Shown piece after piece: positions 25,047 to 37,953 of a stretch of 64,000 bases of DNA; the first letter of the stretch is position 1, and every line of letters starts with the position of its first letter. The notes under the pieces are model-generated. The model was given only the letters and a program-made list of their open reading frames with translations. It searched no databases and was not told the DNA's origin. This DNA is from Sequoia sempervirens. Lineage: Eukaryota > Streptophyta > Pinopsida > Cupressales > Cupressaceae. A program made the position numbers and the translations under genes. The stretch covers positions 698,674,217-698,738,216 of the forward strand of contig VDFB02270651.1 in assembly GCA_007258455.2 (NCBI GenBank), read 5' to 3'.

Positions 25047-26693
25047 TTACCTTTCTTCAAAGAACTTAGTGAAGTTTGGTTTCTCTTCCTCTGTCATGGA
25101 GGCTGCTAGATGTAGAGTCTTGACTATTTCATCTGTACCAATGTTGATGGATTGTGTTGGTTCAATCAACATTGAAGACCTCTCCTGATAGTACTATAGA
25201 AGAGTGTCAAATCTCCCATATTTTGGTGCCTCAAAGAGGTTTTCACCATTAGATGCGCTCTTTATTTTGATTTTTTCTTGATCTAATGTTGCCATTGAAT
25301 GGCTTTAACCATTAGATCCATTTTTGAAATTCACTGTTTTGTAGCTGAGAGATTTGGAATTCCCCTTGTCTGAAGGTTCGTTATGAGATTCGATGATGGA
25401 ACATGTTTCAATGTTATCAGAACAAAGGAAATTTACAATGGTGTTATTGTTTGGAAAGGTAGGTAGATCAAGTAGCTCAGTTTGGTTCCACTCAATTAAT
25501 TTGGGGTGTATTAGTCGCAAAGAATCATCATATTGGCTAATGTCAAATAGGGTGAGTGTCATGATAGCAATGTCATCAAAGTGTCTGATAGCAATATTGA
25601 GGTCTATTATGTGACTCTCCTCCAAGTGATCTATCTCGCTCAAAGTCTAATCATCTTCACTTGGGTCATTGATATGTTGTGATCCAATTTCAAGTGGTCT
25701 AGAACTTGATCTCTATCCCTCCATATGCATTCGTGTATACTTTTGTATCACATCAATCTCATTATCATGAAAAGACTCTTCAGAGAGGGAATCCCATTCA
25801 TACTCATTAGAATCCATTTCAGAATTATCTCTCAATTCAAGGATTCTCTTCACAACTTGCTACCTAGTTTCTTCTTTTGATTCTTCTCTATATCTTAGTC
25901 CTATTTTTTCCTTGGCATGCATTGTGATAGGTTGTATTGGTTCTAGGATGACTTATTTTCTTTTATCAATAGGACCTTTTCCCTCATATCCCATTTTTTC
26001 TAGGATTGTCTTCCCTTTTCCATATTGCTCTATTTTTCTATTAGAAGTTCATGCTTGTGATGATTCTTCATCCTTATACAACTAGTTTAAAACCTCCTTG
26101 TCGTCTAATTCATCCACTAATGTGCCTGCTCTTACAAATTTTCCATCAAAGAGTGTGGTTGGTTGTGATGATTGTTGTCTTGATGTTGATGGATGCCCAT
26201 ATGACTTAGGAGAAGATGAAAGTTGTGATAAACATAAGGATTGCTGAAATGAGTATTCCCTCATACCTTTGTCTTTTAATTGGATCTTTTCAACTTGTTT
26301 CAATAAGGATTTGAGTTGAACTTCTTGATTTAATGGAGTAGAGTCACCAATAACTTTGTCTTTTGACTATACTTTTAGCTCAAATTGATTTGATAGAGAA
26401 TTTGATTGACTTTGATTACTTGATGAAGTGGAATCATTGATACCCTTATCTTTTGATTGGTCCTTTTTCACAACCCACTTTTACAAGGAATTTAGATGTT
26501 TCTCTCTATTTGATGAGCTATGTGATGGAGCTTCCCTGTTGTGTGGCACAAAGGAATTTTGGGTTGTCTTGAGTGTGTTACAATATTGGGGATTGTTGGA
26601 ATTAGCTGCAATAGTGATTTTTTGTTTGTTGAAAGGGATCTTCAAACACTAGTGATATAGGGATGGAACTTCTTGCATGTCATGAATCCAAGG
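25047..26693 (-). pseudogene. element B protease-RT linker
   Basis: Low-similarity, Ser/Thr/Glu-rich spacer in pieces: an open stretch 25643-25305 (DNIETCSIIESHNEPSDK) corresponds by position and by HLEESHIIDLNIAIRHFDDI to the element C segment at 37257-37529. Another open stretch, 26303-26082, is Ser/Gln-rich. No catalytic motif seen. Such spacers are typical of Tat Gag-Pol. Confidence 0.55.
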
Positions 26694-27056
26694 TCATCCC
26701 AAGATTATGTTGTAGGTTAACTCTTTGTTCAATAATTGGTAGACTATATCTTTGACAACTAGTCCCACTTGAATAGGTAGCACTATCGACCCTTGGGAAG
26801 ATCTATCTTCATCACCATATGCTTTTATTGTGATTTTTCTTCTAGGATCAATAGCATTTTCTGAATAGCCCAATGCATAGACAAGTTTCAAAGTACAAAT
26901 ATTTAGGCTAGCTCCTCCATCTATTAGAACATGTTTAACATGATGTTTGTGGATTGAGACCTCAATGTGGAGGGCAGTGTTGGGTGGATGGGTGATTGAT
27001 ACATCATCATGTTCAGAAAACAATAAGCAATGAGGTGAGGTCAAGTGTCCCACCAT
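26694..27056 (-). pseudogene. element B aspartic protease
   Basis: A complete 120-residue domain without internal stop: HHVKHVLIDGGASLNICTLK (Asp near 26919-26921), ITIKAYGDEDRSSQGSIVLP, then LPIQVG and YNIILG, in the same order as in C. The best preserved domain of B, but cut off from gag and RT by stops. Confidence 0.9.
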
Positions 27057-27182
27057 AGCTCAAAATTGGAAAACTTATAGATTATTTGGTATCATGGTCG
27101 CGACTAGAGCTTTTTCTAAGATTTATTTGTGAGCGGGTGAAATCTTGAGAAGTTCTAATACGGATATTTGTGTTGGTATTTT

Positions 27183-28803
27183 CTACAATTGATCAACTAT
27201 GTTATATTGAGTTACAGGGGTAGTTGTTGTTTTGGACGTGGAAGGGGTAGCTCCTTTCAATGTTACCTTGGCTTGTCCTCTTGTGATTGCATTGATTGGT
27301 GAATTTTCTTGTTCTTCTCTAATTTTGATGACATTAATTCTATTGTCATTTGTAGCAATGTTGGTAATCAGATTTATTGGCACAAGGTGATTGATTTGAC
27401 GTGAGGTGATGTTGATGTCGTGGTGATGATTTTCAGTTGTAGCAATGTTTCTTTGTCTCTTGATTTTTATGTCCTTAGTTTGATGTTCAAATACCTCAAC
27501 ATAATGAATGGTAGAACCATAAACATAATTCATGTTTTTTCCTTTGGTATTTGATGAAGAAGATTCTCCTTTTTTGTAGTTGGGTAGAGGGTTCTTGAAT
27601 GGTCCATGATCATTTTTTGTTTGGGGTCCTTCTACAAATATGGTTTTTTTTTCAATCAAGTCTTGTATCAAGTGTTTCAATTGCATGCAATCATTGGTTT
27701 TATGTCCCTTGTTTCTATGAAAGTCACAATAATGTGCATCATTCCACCATGAAGGTTTAACTTGTGGTTCCCAATTTCTTGCCTCTAGTAATGTTATGGC
27801 CTTGGCTGCAAGCAACTCCTTTAATGTTGATTCTAATGATTGACCCAAAGGTGTGAAAATTCTTTGATTTGATGATGTTCGATATGTTGGTGTTCTAGAT
27901 TCAATATTACCTTGATTGTTGTTTTGGTTGTTGGTTGGATTGTTGTTTTGATTGATTTTGGTGGCATCTACTATTAAATTGAATACAGGTTTTGCAGTTT
28001 GGGTTTCAATTGCACCATCATTGTTTCCAGCATTTTTGTTTCACTGCCAAAATTTTGGTTTGTCATTGTTGTTGTAATTGTTGGAGGAATTTGTTGAGTT
28101 GTTTTCATTGTAAATTTTTCTGACTCCTCTCTTGAAAAAAGCCTCTTCAATTTTAATTCCATTTTCAATTAATTTTTTGAAGGTAGGGGGGCATTGTAAT
28201 TCCAATCTATAGCTCATCTGATCATTTAGGTTATCGATAAATATTTCCATATTTTCCTTTTTTGGTATGGGACGATAATATCTTGCAAATAACCTTCTCC
28301 ATTTTTGCAAGAATATGAGGAATGATTCACCCTTTTTTCATTTCAAGTTGCAAAGATATTACATTGTTATATCATGTTGGATGTTATAAGAGTATTGGGT
28401 GATGAACTTGTTGACCAATTCTTAAAAGGTGTTAATTGGTGGTGCAAGTTTGGAGAACTATTTAAGGCATTGTCCACCTAGGCTACATCGAAACAATCTC
28501 ATCAAGTAAGTTTCTTTGTGTGCAAATTCAAGACTCATGGTTCTAGATTCCCTCACATGATCTATTGAATATGTTTTATCATTGCATTTGTCATACTTGG
28601 GGAATTCACAATGTTTGGGAAAAGGAATCATGTGAATATTTTGATCAAACGGATATGGACAAATGTCTTGTATCAAGTATTGTTTTGAGGTTCCCCTTTG
28701 CATGTCAAGAATTTATTGTTGGAGGTTTTTCATTTAATGAGTTAAGGATACCACTTGTTATGTATCTTGTGAATCATTTTCAGGCTTTTTAGGAGTTGCT
28801 TTC
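27183..28803 (-). pseudogene. element B gag, main part (left of element C insertion)
   Basis: Joins the N-terminal piece at 56309-56519 across the C insertion: DFDVNKLK there runs in frame into ATPKKPENDSQDT here. Core: CPYPFDQNIHMIPFPKHCEF, then MSLEFAHKETYLMRLFRCSL (about 28650-28480). Zinc knuckle CDFHRNKGHKTNDC at 27728-27687 with pattern CX2HX4HX4C. The Gln-rich expansion seen in A and C is absent. Several stops and frameshifts. Confidence 0.85.
28799..28803. repeat. target site duplication of element C, left (CTTTC)
   Basis: Identical to CTTTC at 56309-56313 after the 3' LTR. Confidence 0.9.
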
Positions 28804-30086
28804 CGTAGAAACGTAAAATATACTGATTGACATCGTGCATCTGATCCTGACTTACTAACATCATTTCTTCATGAATCATCCCTTGGTCTAACCGTTTAAT
28901 AAAATTCCCTTATCTAATTAAATTCATCAATATTTGTCTCCTAATTAAATAAATCATTTTGTCTAATTAAGTCACTTTCTCTTGTTAATTAAATTAATGC
29001 ATCTGATCTAATTATCCCTATTTAATTAAATAATCAATTTATTTGATTAAATCTCTAAAGTCTATCCATTAAATTAAATAAATTAAAACCTCATTTGATC
29101 TAATCTAACACTATCTCTTTTAATTAAATAAATCAAAATCCTTATTTAATTAGCCTCTTATCATATTCCTCTATTATTTGATTTAAATAAATCCATAAAT
29201 CTAAGTCAAATAAGTCACATCATCAAATCTCCTGTTAAATTAATTAACCCTTGATTAATTTAATCTCATCTCATGTCACATCCTCTAGATAATACAAGTT
29301 GCACATGAAAATAGATTTAATTCATTTATTAAATCCCTATTTTCCTCACAAGGCATCTTTTGGAATATTCTCTCAATTTGAATTTAAAAATTCCAAGTCA
29401 ACATGTACATCCAACAAGGAATTTAAAATCTCTTACATGTCCTTTGCCTTGAGCCAAGTGGCATTTATTGCATTTTCCCTTCCCTCTTGCATGTCATTTC
29501 AACAAATTTAAAATTCAAAATTATGCATTTATTGGCACAAACCCCAAATCTTGCACATCCATCATCCATTCATAGCTTGACAAGTGGCATCATATCATTG
29601 GATGAATGTTAGTCCCACATTGCTCAGATTTGGACATTCATCCATCTTGGAATTCTATAAATAAAGAGCTCATATCCTCATTTCATCATCCACAAACATT
29701 GCAAAGTTATTATGCTAAAATATGTAGCCATTTCCATCCATCATTGAATTCTTAGCTAGGCTTTTTTGTAGATTTGGCTTGGAGTTCTCATCTTTCATCA
29801 AAGTGGATCAATATCATCTTCAACATATCAAGATTTCATCATAGGAATTGGGAAAGGGCCAATTTTCACATCAAATTGGCACCAATTCCCCCATGGGATC
29901 ACAAGTTTTCACATCTAATTAGGATTTAATCTTTGTTTTATCATTTTCATTATGTTCTTTGTTATTTTCATTCCTAGTTTGAGGTTGTAAATGGATTTCA
30001 TGGGGAATCCTTGTTTTAGCTTGCAATTCTTTGTTTAACTTGTTTACTCATATTTTTTTGTAGGTACTAGGAGAGGGGTTCCCACA
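28804..30086 (+). repeat. 5' LTR of element C
   Basis: 1283 bp, matching 55025-56308 almost end to end. The first base is mutated (CGTAGA against TGTAGA in the 3' copy). Many TTTAATTAAAT-type palindromes at 28910-29260. Ends CACA just before the PBS. Confidence 0.95.
29656..29663 (+). promoter_or_regulatory. TATA box of element C 5' LTR
   Basis: TATAAATA followed by AAGAGCTCATATCC; conserved at 55879-55886 in the other LTR. Confidence 0.65.
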
Positions 30087-30087
30087 T

Positions 30088-30105
30088 TTGGCACTAGAAG
30101 GAGGG
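30088..30105 (+). other. primer binding site of element C
   Basis: TTGGCACTAGAAGGAGGG starts one base after the LTR end. Two mismatches to element A's PBS. An ancestral TTGGCGC (CpG lost) is possible; tRNA not identified. Confidence 0.7.
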
Positions 30106-30164
30106 CTGGATATCATTATTTCTAATCTTCTCTTAAAATTTCCGCATTTTTCTTCACACAGGAA

Positions 30165-30530
30165 ATTCCAACGCTGGGAGCTCAGCGTCGCTATTTTGGC
30201 ACCACGGGCTTGTCAACGTCGTTGTTTTGGCACCACGGGCTCATTAGTGTCGCTATATGGCACCACTTAAAACACAAATAGCGCCGCTAGAATTGTCCCA
30301 CCAAAATATTTGAATTCTAAACTCTGCCGCTGGACTCGCCGACCTGCATAAATTTTCAAAAAATATTAAACTCTGACGTTGGACGTAAACTGTGATGTTG
30401 GGCAAAAATTGTGATGCAGTTGAGCTCTCTGTCCTGACATAGAGTGCCGCTAACTAGTAAGTAGCACTGTAAGAGCACCGCTCAGAAGCTAAACTGTGAC
30501 ACCATCACGAGTTGTGATGCTGGGAGATAG
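30165..30530 (+). repeat. degenerate GCGTCGCT / CTGTGATGTTGG repeats in element C leader
   Basis: TCGCTATTTTGGCACCACGG-type units recur near 30187, 30215 and 30250, followed by CTCTGACGTTGG and ACTGTGATGTTGG words. AAACTGTGATGTTGG at 30387-30401 has an exact inverted copy at 54286-54272, upstream of the antisense PMD ORF of the same element. Confidence 0.65.
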
Positions 30531-31251
30531 TAAAAGGGAAAATTTAATTTTTAGCACGTGCTTTTGATATATGATTAATTTATATTCTGTTTTTTGGTTT
30601 TTAACTTTTGTATTTTCCAGAATCTGATTTTTTTTTCTTCTTTGTAGGTTGGAAATTGAAATTGAAGAAAGAAGGAGCATGAGGGCCGTATCTTACGAAA
30701 TCAAAGTGTTTTTAAACACTTTAGTGTTTGTTTAACACTATTTTGAGAATTTTTAATCTTTTCATTCTTATAACACTAATTTTCATTTGAGCTTAAAAAG
30801 AACCTTTCCATTTCTTGCAAAAAGGCTAAAACGAACAATAGGATCAACAACTTACTAGATTTTGTTTATTGGATTAACAAATGAACAAGGTATCTCCCAC
30901 TTGTGATTTGGTGCTCTAAAACAAACTCATATTTTGCTTTGTGGATCTAAAAAGAACAAGTGTAGCTTTGTTTTTTTTAGGGCTTACTGAAACTAAAGCC
31001 ATTGAAAAAGGACGTATGCACTTCTCTTGCACTTTATAGCGATCTTGAGAATCAAAAGGCCTTTTTCATGACTTTAGGGTGAGACACAGCAATCACCTCC
31101 AAACTTTGATTTGGGTTTAAAATTGAACATCTTGTGCGAGTGTGAGTGGGGGAATTGTTGCATATATTCTCTCTCCTTGTTGCCAACAAGATTGATCAAA
31201 TTATCAATATTTTTCTCCATTCACTTTTGTTTATCCTAGAGGGTCTACCTT

Positions 31252-31287
31252 GGGGAAAAAGTACTCACCCAAGGGAATGACTCAACT
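31252..31287 (+). other. conserved leader box, element C
   Basis: Thirty-six bases containing AAAAAGTACTCACCC and GGGAATGACTCAACT. Element B has the same block in its leader (58116-58081, minus) with few mismatches; element A keeps GGAATGACTCAA. Role unknown; RNA structure, packaging or splicing signals are options. Confidence 0.6.
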
Positions 31288-32950
31288 GGTAAAACTCTAA
31301 ATCCAAGAATATTTCCAACCAGGATATAAATGTGGATATTGGAAGAAATGCCAATATCACACAGTTGACTCCGATAAGATGGATCCGAAAGGGGACTCTT
31401 GCCATATGGGTCAATCTCCATGAACGGAAAGTCCTTACTAAAACCCATGTGCTAGAATTTTTCAAAATCCTTTAATCTATTTGTTGGTGCAAGAATGGTC
31501 ATTCTCAAGCCACTCCACACTTTTACGGTCTTCTAGTAGAAATGGAAAACATGCCATGGGAGTTTCATGGGTGTTGATGCTTGGATGCCCCGTATAAGTG
31601 AGTGTCATGGAGGGGAGCCAATGGGGTCAAGCATCTAACCATTTGCTAGAGATAAGCATAGCTGGACTTGTCCAAGTGGGAATCCAACAAATATTGTCTT
31701 ACACATCCATAGGATTGTACTTATTCTTGGGTTACAAAATGCATTACTTGATCGAAAACATCATGGAAACAAACACTTGAACCTCATCCAAATTTCAAAC
31801 CCTTTTGAAGACAAATACAATTACTCAATCCATATGTTATTGATTTCCCTTGGGATTCACATCCTTATAGGTTTCTAAACATTGGATTATATCTCGATTT
31901 GTCTCCTTAAGTAAACAATAGGAAAACCCTTACCTTAAGTTCATTGGATTTCCACATAACATATCTTGTGGGGTTTGAAGAAATTAAGACATTGGACATC
32001 TTAGTTTGAAAAACTAATTGAAGAAAGTGTTTTTGGTAAAATAAAGACATTAAGAAAAGCTAAGAAAAATGAACTTTCATGTGTTGAAGACTCATAACCC
32101 CAAAAGCAAAAAATCATTAGTTGGAAATCCGAAAATGAATGTTCAAATGAAATCATTTCTTGGTTACAAAGGTCTTTAGGAAGAATTTGCATGCTCTTCA
32201 ATACCTAGGTCAGGGAAAACAAAGTGTACCTTTTGAGGTTCATCTTAGGATCAAAACATATCAAAATATTTTTCATCTATCCTCCAAAACATCAAAACAA
32301 AATCATCTCACAATCACCTTATGGGAAAATCTTGAAATCATCCTAAATGCTAGGCTTTGTGGCGAAAATCAAAATCATCAAAATCATTGAGACAAAAATC
32401 CTTGAAAACATTATCAAAAACACCTTTGGCTAGGCATGTGTAGATGCATCCTTTTGCATATACTTAGTCAAAGTTATCAAAATCATCTTGTCTAGCTTAG
32501 TATATGTAGATGAATCCTTCTTCATATGCCTAGTGAAACAATCATCTTGTTTGAATAGGTGTGGGTAGATTCATCCTTCTCCTCACACATATTCAAAAAC
32601 ATCATCCTTTGAACAAAGCTATCCCCTAGATCATCATCCAACATCTTAGGGTCTTTTTGTTCAAAATCCAAATCAAAATTAAAATCAAAATCAAGGACAA
32701 AATCTTAAATCCAAAAACAAAATCAAAATAAAAAGCCTAGTATCTCATTCAAGATTTATCAAAATCCAAAACATATGTATCATCCATCCCTAAACACCAT
32801 CATCATATCATCACCTTTGATCCTCAAGGAATCCTAAAACTTTCTACTTTGGGGCATAAAATAATGATCAAATCAAGAGATTCATCTCTCATATTCTTGA
32901 AGATTGATCCTTGTTTTATGGTTCTAACTAGATCTCAATAATAGAAGAGT

Positions 32951-35900
32951 ATGGAAGCCAACAAAGAAACACCCGCTTCAAGTGATCTTAGCCAAACAAA
33001 TGCAGAAATGAATCCTACTGAATCAAGTAATCCATTGACCCTCTCATCATTGCAAAATCTGCAAGAAGAAAACCAAGAAGAGGACCTTACTTTTGGAATG
33101 TCTCATGAGGAAATGACTGAAATGCTCCAAAATCCAGACAACCATAGAATCATCAACATCATGATGAGACTTAACCCTTCGTTATAATACTTGAGCTAGC
33201 AAAACAAGGGGCTAAGTTACCTTTGGATTTTGATGTGAGTACCATAGTAGAGGCATATTTCCCGCCAATTTCATCCACCATTCCCATCTCATCTACACCA
33301 CCATCTCAAAACATCACACAAAACATTTCACAAATCACAACATTGTTTGCTCCAACCCAACCCAATGTTAATAAGGGAAGTGCATTTCTAAATGCACTTC
33401 AAACACACCCCCTTGTTAATAATCAAAATTTGGATGTAAACACCACCTTGGAACAAAGCATACCCCTAAACCCATTACACAAAAATGTTCCTCTCACCTT
33501 CCATCACGATCCATCATCATCATTTTTTCACGCAATGCCTCAAACCCCTCTTCTCATGAATTCACAAGAAGAGGGACATATGTTCGGACTAGGGGGCATA
33601 TTTGACACCACAACATTCTTGCAACAACTCACACCCCTTACATTTCCACCTCTTCCACCATTTCCATTATCATCTGCACCACTCCTTCGTTTAGGGTTTC
33701 CTCCCCTACCAAATATCAATCAAACCTATATCCCAACCATCAATCAAATCATTGCACCAAACACTCAAAATTTGTCATTGATATCACAACAACAAATGAC
33801 AAACACACAACCAATGGAAACACCATCAAACACCCCCTTGACATCACAAAGCATGGTCTCCCAAGGACCAACCATATCAACAGCACCATCCATCACGCAA
33901 AACATCAACACCGCCTTCACTAACACCATTCCAAATCCACCACCACCTCCACCACCACCAAATTTCACCACATCAAGCCAATACGATGCAACATTGCAAG
34001 CCACTTTCCAAAGAGGATACCAACAAGTCCAAAAAAAAAAGTTGAACAATTAGTTGCTTAGAAAGCTACTCAAGCTGCACAAGCCGTATTACAAGCGCAA
34101 CAAGCCCAAGTGTTATTGCAACAACAACAACAACCAGCCGCACAAGCATTATAAGCACAAAGGGCCACTCAAGCACAACTGTTATTACAGCAACAAGTAG
34201 CACAAGCACAAGAAGCACAAGCGCAAGCTCAATATCAGGCACAACAAACCCAGTATCAAACACAACTCAATGCACAAAGACAAGTAGCACAAATTCAAGC
34301 ATACCAACAAGCATTAAAGCAATACCAAGAGCAGCAAGAAGCAGTAGAATTGACAGCCAAACAACATGTGTTGTTGGAACAATAGCAAGCCCAACAACAA
34401 GCATTGTTGGAACAACAACAAGCGCAACAACAAGCACAAATCTTAGCGTAACAACAAGATCAACAACAAGCGTTGTTCATACAAAAGTAGGTGGAAGCCT
34501 ACCTCACTCGCCAAAACATATAGATACCATCAAACAACGCACCGACCAACCCACCCATCCAACCCATGATTGAAACACCCCAAAAAACTTTCATACCACC
34601 CCCTGATCTACAAAATGATGTGATGACACAACTTAGGTTGTTCTCGTAACAAGTGCTCAACCTTCAATCAGGGCGAACAACCAAAAAACCAAGCAACTTG
34701 TGTCCTTATCCATTTGATAGGAGCCTAGATATGAAACCATTCCCCAAGCGATTTGAAATCCCCAAATTTGACAAATATCGAGGGATGGGAAACCCTGAAG
34801 ATCACATCACGGAATTCTAGGTTCATTGCATGGAGGTCGCATATGACGATACTTATCTGATGTGGCTATTTCCTAGGAGCTTGGTAGGCCCCGCTATAGA
34901 ATGGTTCTCTCGCTTACCTTCAGGAATTAGAACATTCCAAGAAATTAGAGACGCATTCATTAAAAATTATGCATGCAACATCGCAATGGATGTTAGTATC
35001 AAAGAAATCTTAGCTCTAAAACAAGGAAAGGGTGAATCATTTGCCTCATTCCTACAACAATGGCGATCCAAGGCCAATCAGAGCAAATGGACCATGCCAG
35101 AAGAACAACAAGTTTGCACCATCATATCCAACCTTGAAGGCCACTTAGCATTTCATCTCAAGGTTCAAGGCATCACCACATATGAGCAATTGATCTCCAA
35201 GGTGCTCAGCATCGAAAGAGCCCTTGTGACTCAACCCGCGGAATCAACATCATATCACGAAAGAAAAAACAACCACCCACCATCTAATTACAATGATAAA
35301 CCTCACATGTGGGAAAGGAACAAGAACATTACTAATGATGGTGTCATTGATTCCAAGGTGGTCATTAGTGCCCCATGCCAACATACACCCACACTGCAAA
35401 TCTAAAATCAACACCAAAACACTCATCACACAACATACCAACCCAATAACAATCCAACCATCAATAATCTCAATGACCAAAGGGGACCACCCCAACGCAA
35501 AAGTTATCCCAAATGAAAATACGCTATTTTGGGGGAACCACTAGAGGACATAATGAAAAAGTTGATCGACGAAAAACTCATCAAGCCTCCTACATTTGAG
35601 AATTACCAAGAACCCGATGTCAAACCTCCTTGGCATAACTAGAATCAACTTTGTGAATTTCATAAAATCAAAGGTCATACCACAAATAGCTGCATGAGAC
35701 TCAAAAAAATCATCCAAGATCTCATCAATAAGAAAATCATAAACGTGGAACAACCTACTGGAAATTAGGATCTTAAAATCTACACGAATTCGATGTCGAA
35801 TCAAGGCAACAAAGGGAATAGAAATGATAAAGGGAAGGGAAATGTAAATCATGTGTATGAAATGGTTGTTTCCTCCTTAAATGAAGACTTCATGGTCATC

Positions 35901-36089
35901 ACCATCAAGGGCTCCCATGCCAAAGATTGTGGAGTCACCACAAGAGGTGGCAAAGTCACCATCGCAGGATCATCCCAACCAAATAGAGTCCCTTCATCTA
36001 GATCCATTCCTAATGGCTACAATGTCCTAGACCAACTCAAGAGAAAACTAGCACACATCTCCATCATGGAGTTGTTAAAATCTCATTAG
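32951..36089 (+). pseudogene. element C gag, degenerate
   Basis: Start ATG 32951 (MEANKETPASSD). After a shift near 33187 the frame goes on as LELAKQGAKLPLDFDV, matching B, then a long Pro/Thr/Gln-rich region to 34040. A run of ten A near 34030 marks another frame change into a Gln/Ala-rich stretch (34060-34500) with CAA-to-TAA type stops. Gag core 34735-35240 (FEIPKFDKYRGMGNPEDHIT, WLFPRSLVGPAIEWFSRLPS). Zinc knuckle CEFHKIKGHTTNSC at 35652-35693, pattern CX2HX4HX4C. The end (35793-36089) is basic and Asn/Lys-rich. Confidence 0.9.
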
Positions 36090-36135
36090 CGCATAAAAAT
36101 TTCTCAAGGAAGCATTAGCCTCATCCACTGTCCCC

Positions 36136-36543
36136 GTGGATCTCGATGCCGAGCAATTCCAAGCTATGGTCAGAAATATCATAACGCCTAATCTCCTTAC
36201 ATTCTCTGACCAAGATTTCCCCGCCCAACCATCTCACAACCATGCACTTCACTTAGAAGCCATTGTACATAAGAGAAAAATCAAAAGGGTCTTGGTGGAT
36301 GGAGGTGCGGGTTTAAACATTTGTTCTCTCAGCCTCATTAAGCAGTTGAAAATATCAGAAGATTCCATTGACAAAGGAAAGGGCATCATGATAAGAGCAT
36401 ATGATGACCAAGAAAGAGTGTCTCAAGGCATGATTAAACTCCCTATTCAAGTAGGGCCGACTCTCATGCAAACCACTTGTCATGTATTTGATCTTGACTT
36501 TCCGTATAATATCCTCCTGGGATGCCCTGGATCCATGCGATGA
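36136..36543 (+). pseudogene. element C aspartic protease
   Basis: One open stretch of about 135 codons: HKRKIKRVLVDGGAGLNICS (catalytic Asp 36298-36300; DGGA followed by Gly rather than the Ser of A and B), MIRAYDDQERVSQGMIKLPI, YNILLG. Domain apparently complete; flanking frame is broken at 36089 and 36541. Confidence 0.9.
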
Positions 36544-37953
36544 AAGCTGTAGCATCAACCTTCCACCAATGTGTGAAATTTGCACATAATGGACAAGAGG
36601 TTACCATCCATTGAGATCCCAAACCATTTTCATATTGCAAAAATATTGAGGCAAAGTATTACAAAATCCCCCAAGTGCCAAAGAATGAGGAGGGCCCATC
36701 CACACCATACATCAACCCCGCCACTCTCGCGTCCAACCCTGTGACAGAGACACCCGCCATCCCCGCCATCCCCACCATCTCCAACATCAAGCTCATCATC
36801 TAGGAGGATGGTTGTGGAAGATAAAAACTCCCAAACAATGCTTTTGTGATATGAGAGTTACCACAATCTCCTCGATCACAGGGACATCCACAAGAAAATC
36901 AAGCTTCCACATCACAAACCTATCCTGAAGACTATCCCAAATTCACAAGTTGGGGAGACCTTGGCCAGGAGGTTATTGAAGTAGATCCATCTCACATGTT
37001 GTATCAAGATGAAATACCAATAGCTAATTTACCAATGGATGAGACAAGCAAGGGCCTACAAATGATGCTCGCAATGGGCTACGATAGAAACTAAAGACTA
37101 GGACAAAATGACAATGGGCTCATAATACCTATCATGCTAGAGACGTGACCCATAACAAATCTTGGCCTTGGATGTACCCCTCCGAGAATAACCATATGTG
37201 GCCGAAGTCCTCTGGTTAGAACGGTTAATATTTCTCCTCAGCCAATACTAGCACAAGTGCACTCACCAATATTCACAGGTAGAGACACACATAACTTTAT
37301 AACTGAGGCCTATATTAGTAGTGATGATGAAGATACCATGACCAATTTACCTAGGTTATTTGAGGACACCACCCTGTGTATGATTAGTACCCTATCCTTC
37401 AAACTAGACCAACAAAATCATGAGATCCACCTAGTCTACCCCCAACTGATCGACTATGACCAACGAGGACCACCGGTTCTTGATACATTCAAAAATGATG
37501 AGGCACTCTCAAAATTCATGGGATTATAGGACAACATTCTAGATGGGGATCATAAAGAAGGATTTATAATGGAGTTGGACACACATGCCTATTATGGGGA
37601 AATGATTGAATCCTTCAGTCGCAAAAGTGAGAAACTAAGAATCATATCCAAGTCCTTGAGTGAAAACCACACTGTGACACTATTTGAAAAGAAAATAGTA
37701 AAAATAAAGGACGTATCCAATGGTGAAAACCTCTCTAAGGTGCCTGAGGATGAAGGATTCAATCTTCCTCTAGGAGCTATTCATCAGGAGAAGTCAACAG
37801 TCTTGTCCGAAAAATACAATCCAATCAACCTAGGAATAGACGAGGCCCCACATATCACATTTTATGTGGAATCACTATTATCAGAAGAGCAAGAGCTCCT
37901 AGCAGCATTCCTAAGGGAAAGAAAAATAAACTTCGAAATGGAGTTATGCTGAC
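36544..37953 (+). pseudogene. element C protease-RT linker with G-patch-like segment
   Basis: Spacer with Pro-rich part (36700-36800) and, at 37045-37185, KGLQMMLAMGYDRN, a stop, RLGQNDNGLIIPI and LGLGCTPPR, the same series as in element A. Next open stretches 37257-37529 and 37569-37952 encode acidic linker; the latter ends EQELLAAFLRERKINFEME just before the RT lead-in. The G-patch label is inferred. Confidence 0.6.

Larger units (their letters stand above)
30106..32950 (+). other. element C leader (gag 5' untranslated region)
   Basis: About 2.8 kb without a credible ORF. It holds the GC-richer repeats at 30165-30530, the leader box at 31252-31287, and three palindrome-containing imperfect repeats near 32430-32600 (ATGTAGATGAATCCTTCTTC-like). 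The last part is CAAAATCA-rich. Confidence 0.6.

Noticed and set aside
31245..31465. Minus-strand frames of 66-67 codons over the C leader box
   Set aside because: Two overlapping frames of similar length, neither conserved in B; the conservation is in the DNA, not in a protein.
33765..34049. Gly/Val-rich minus-strand frame
   Set aside because: Shadow of the Pro/Thr-rich gag of C.
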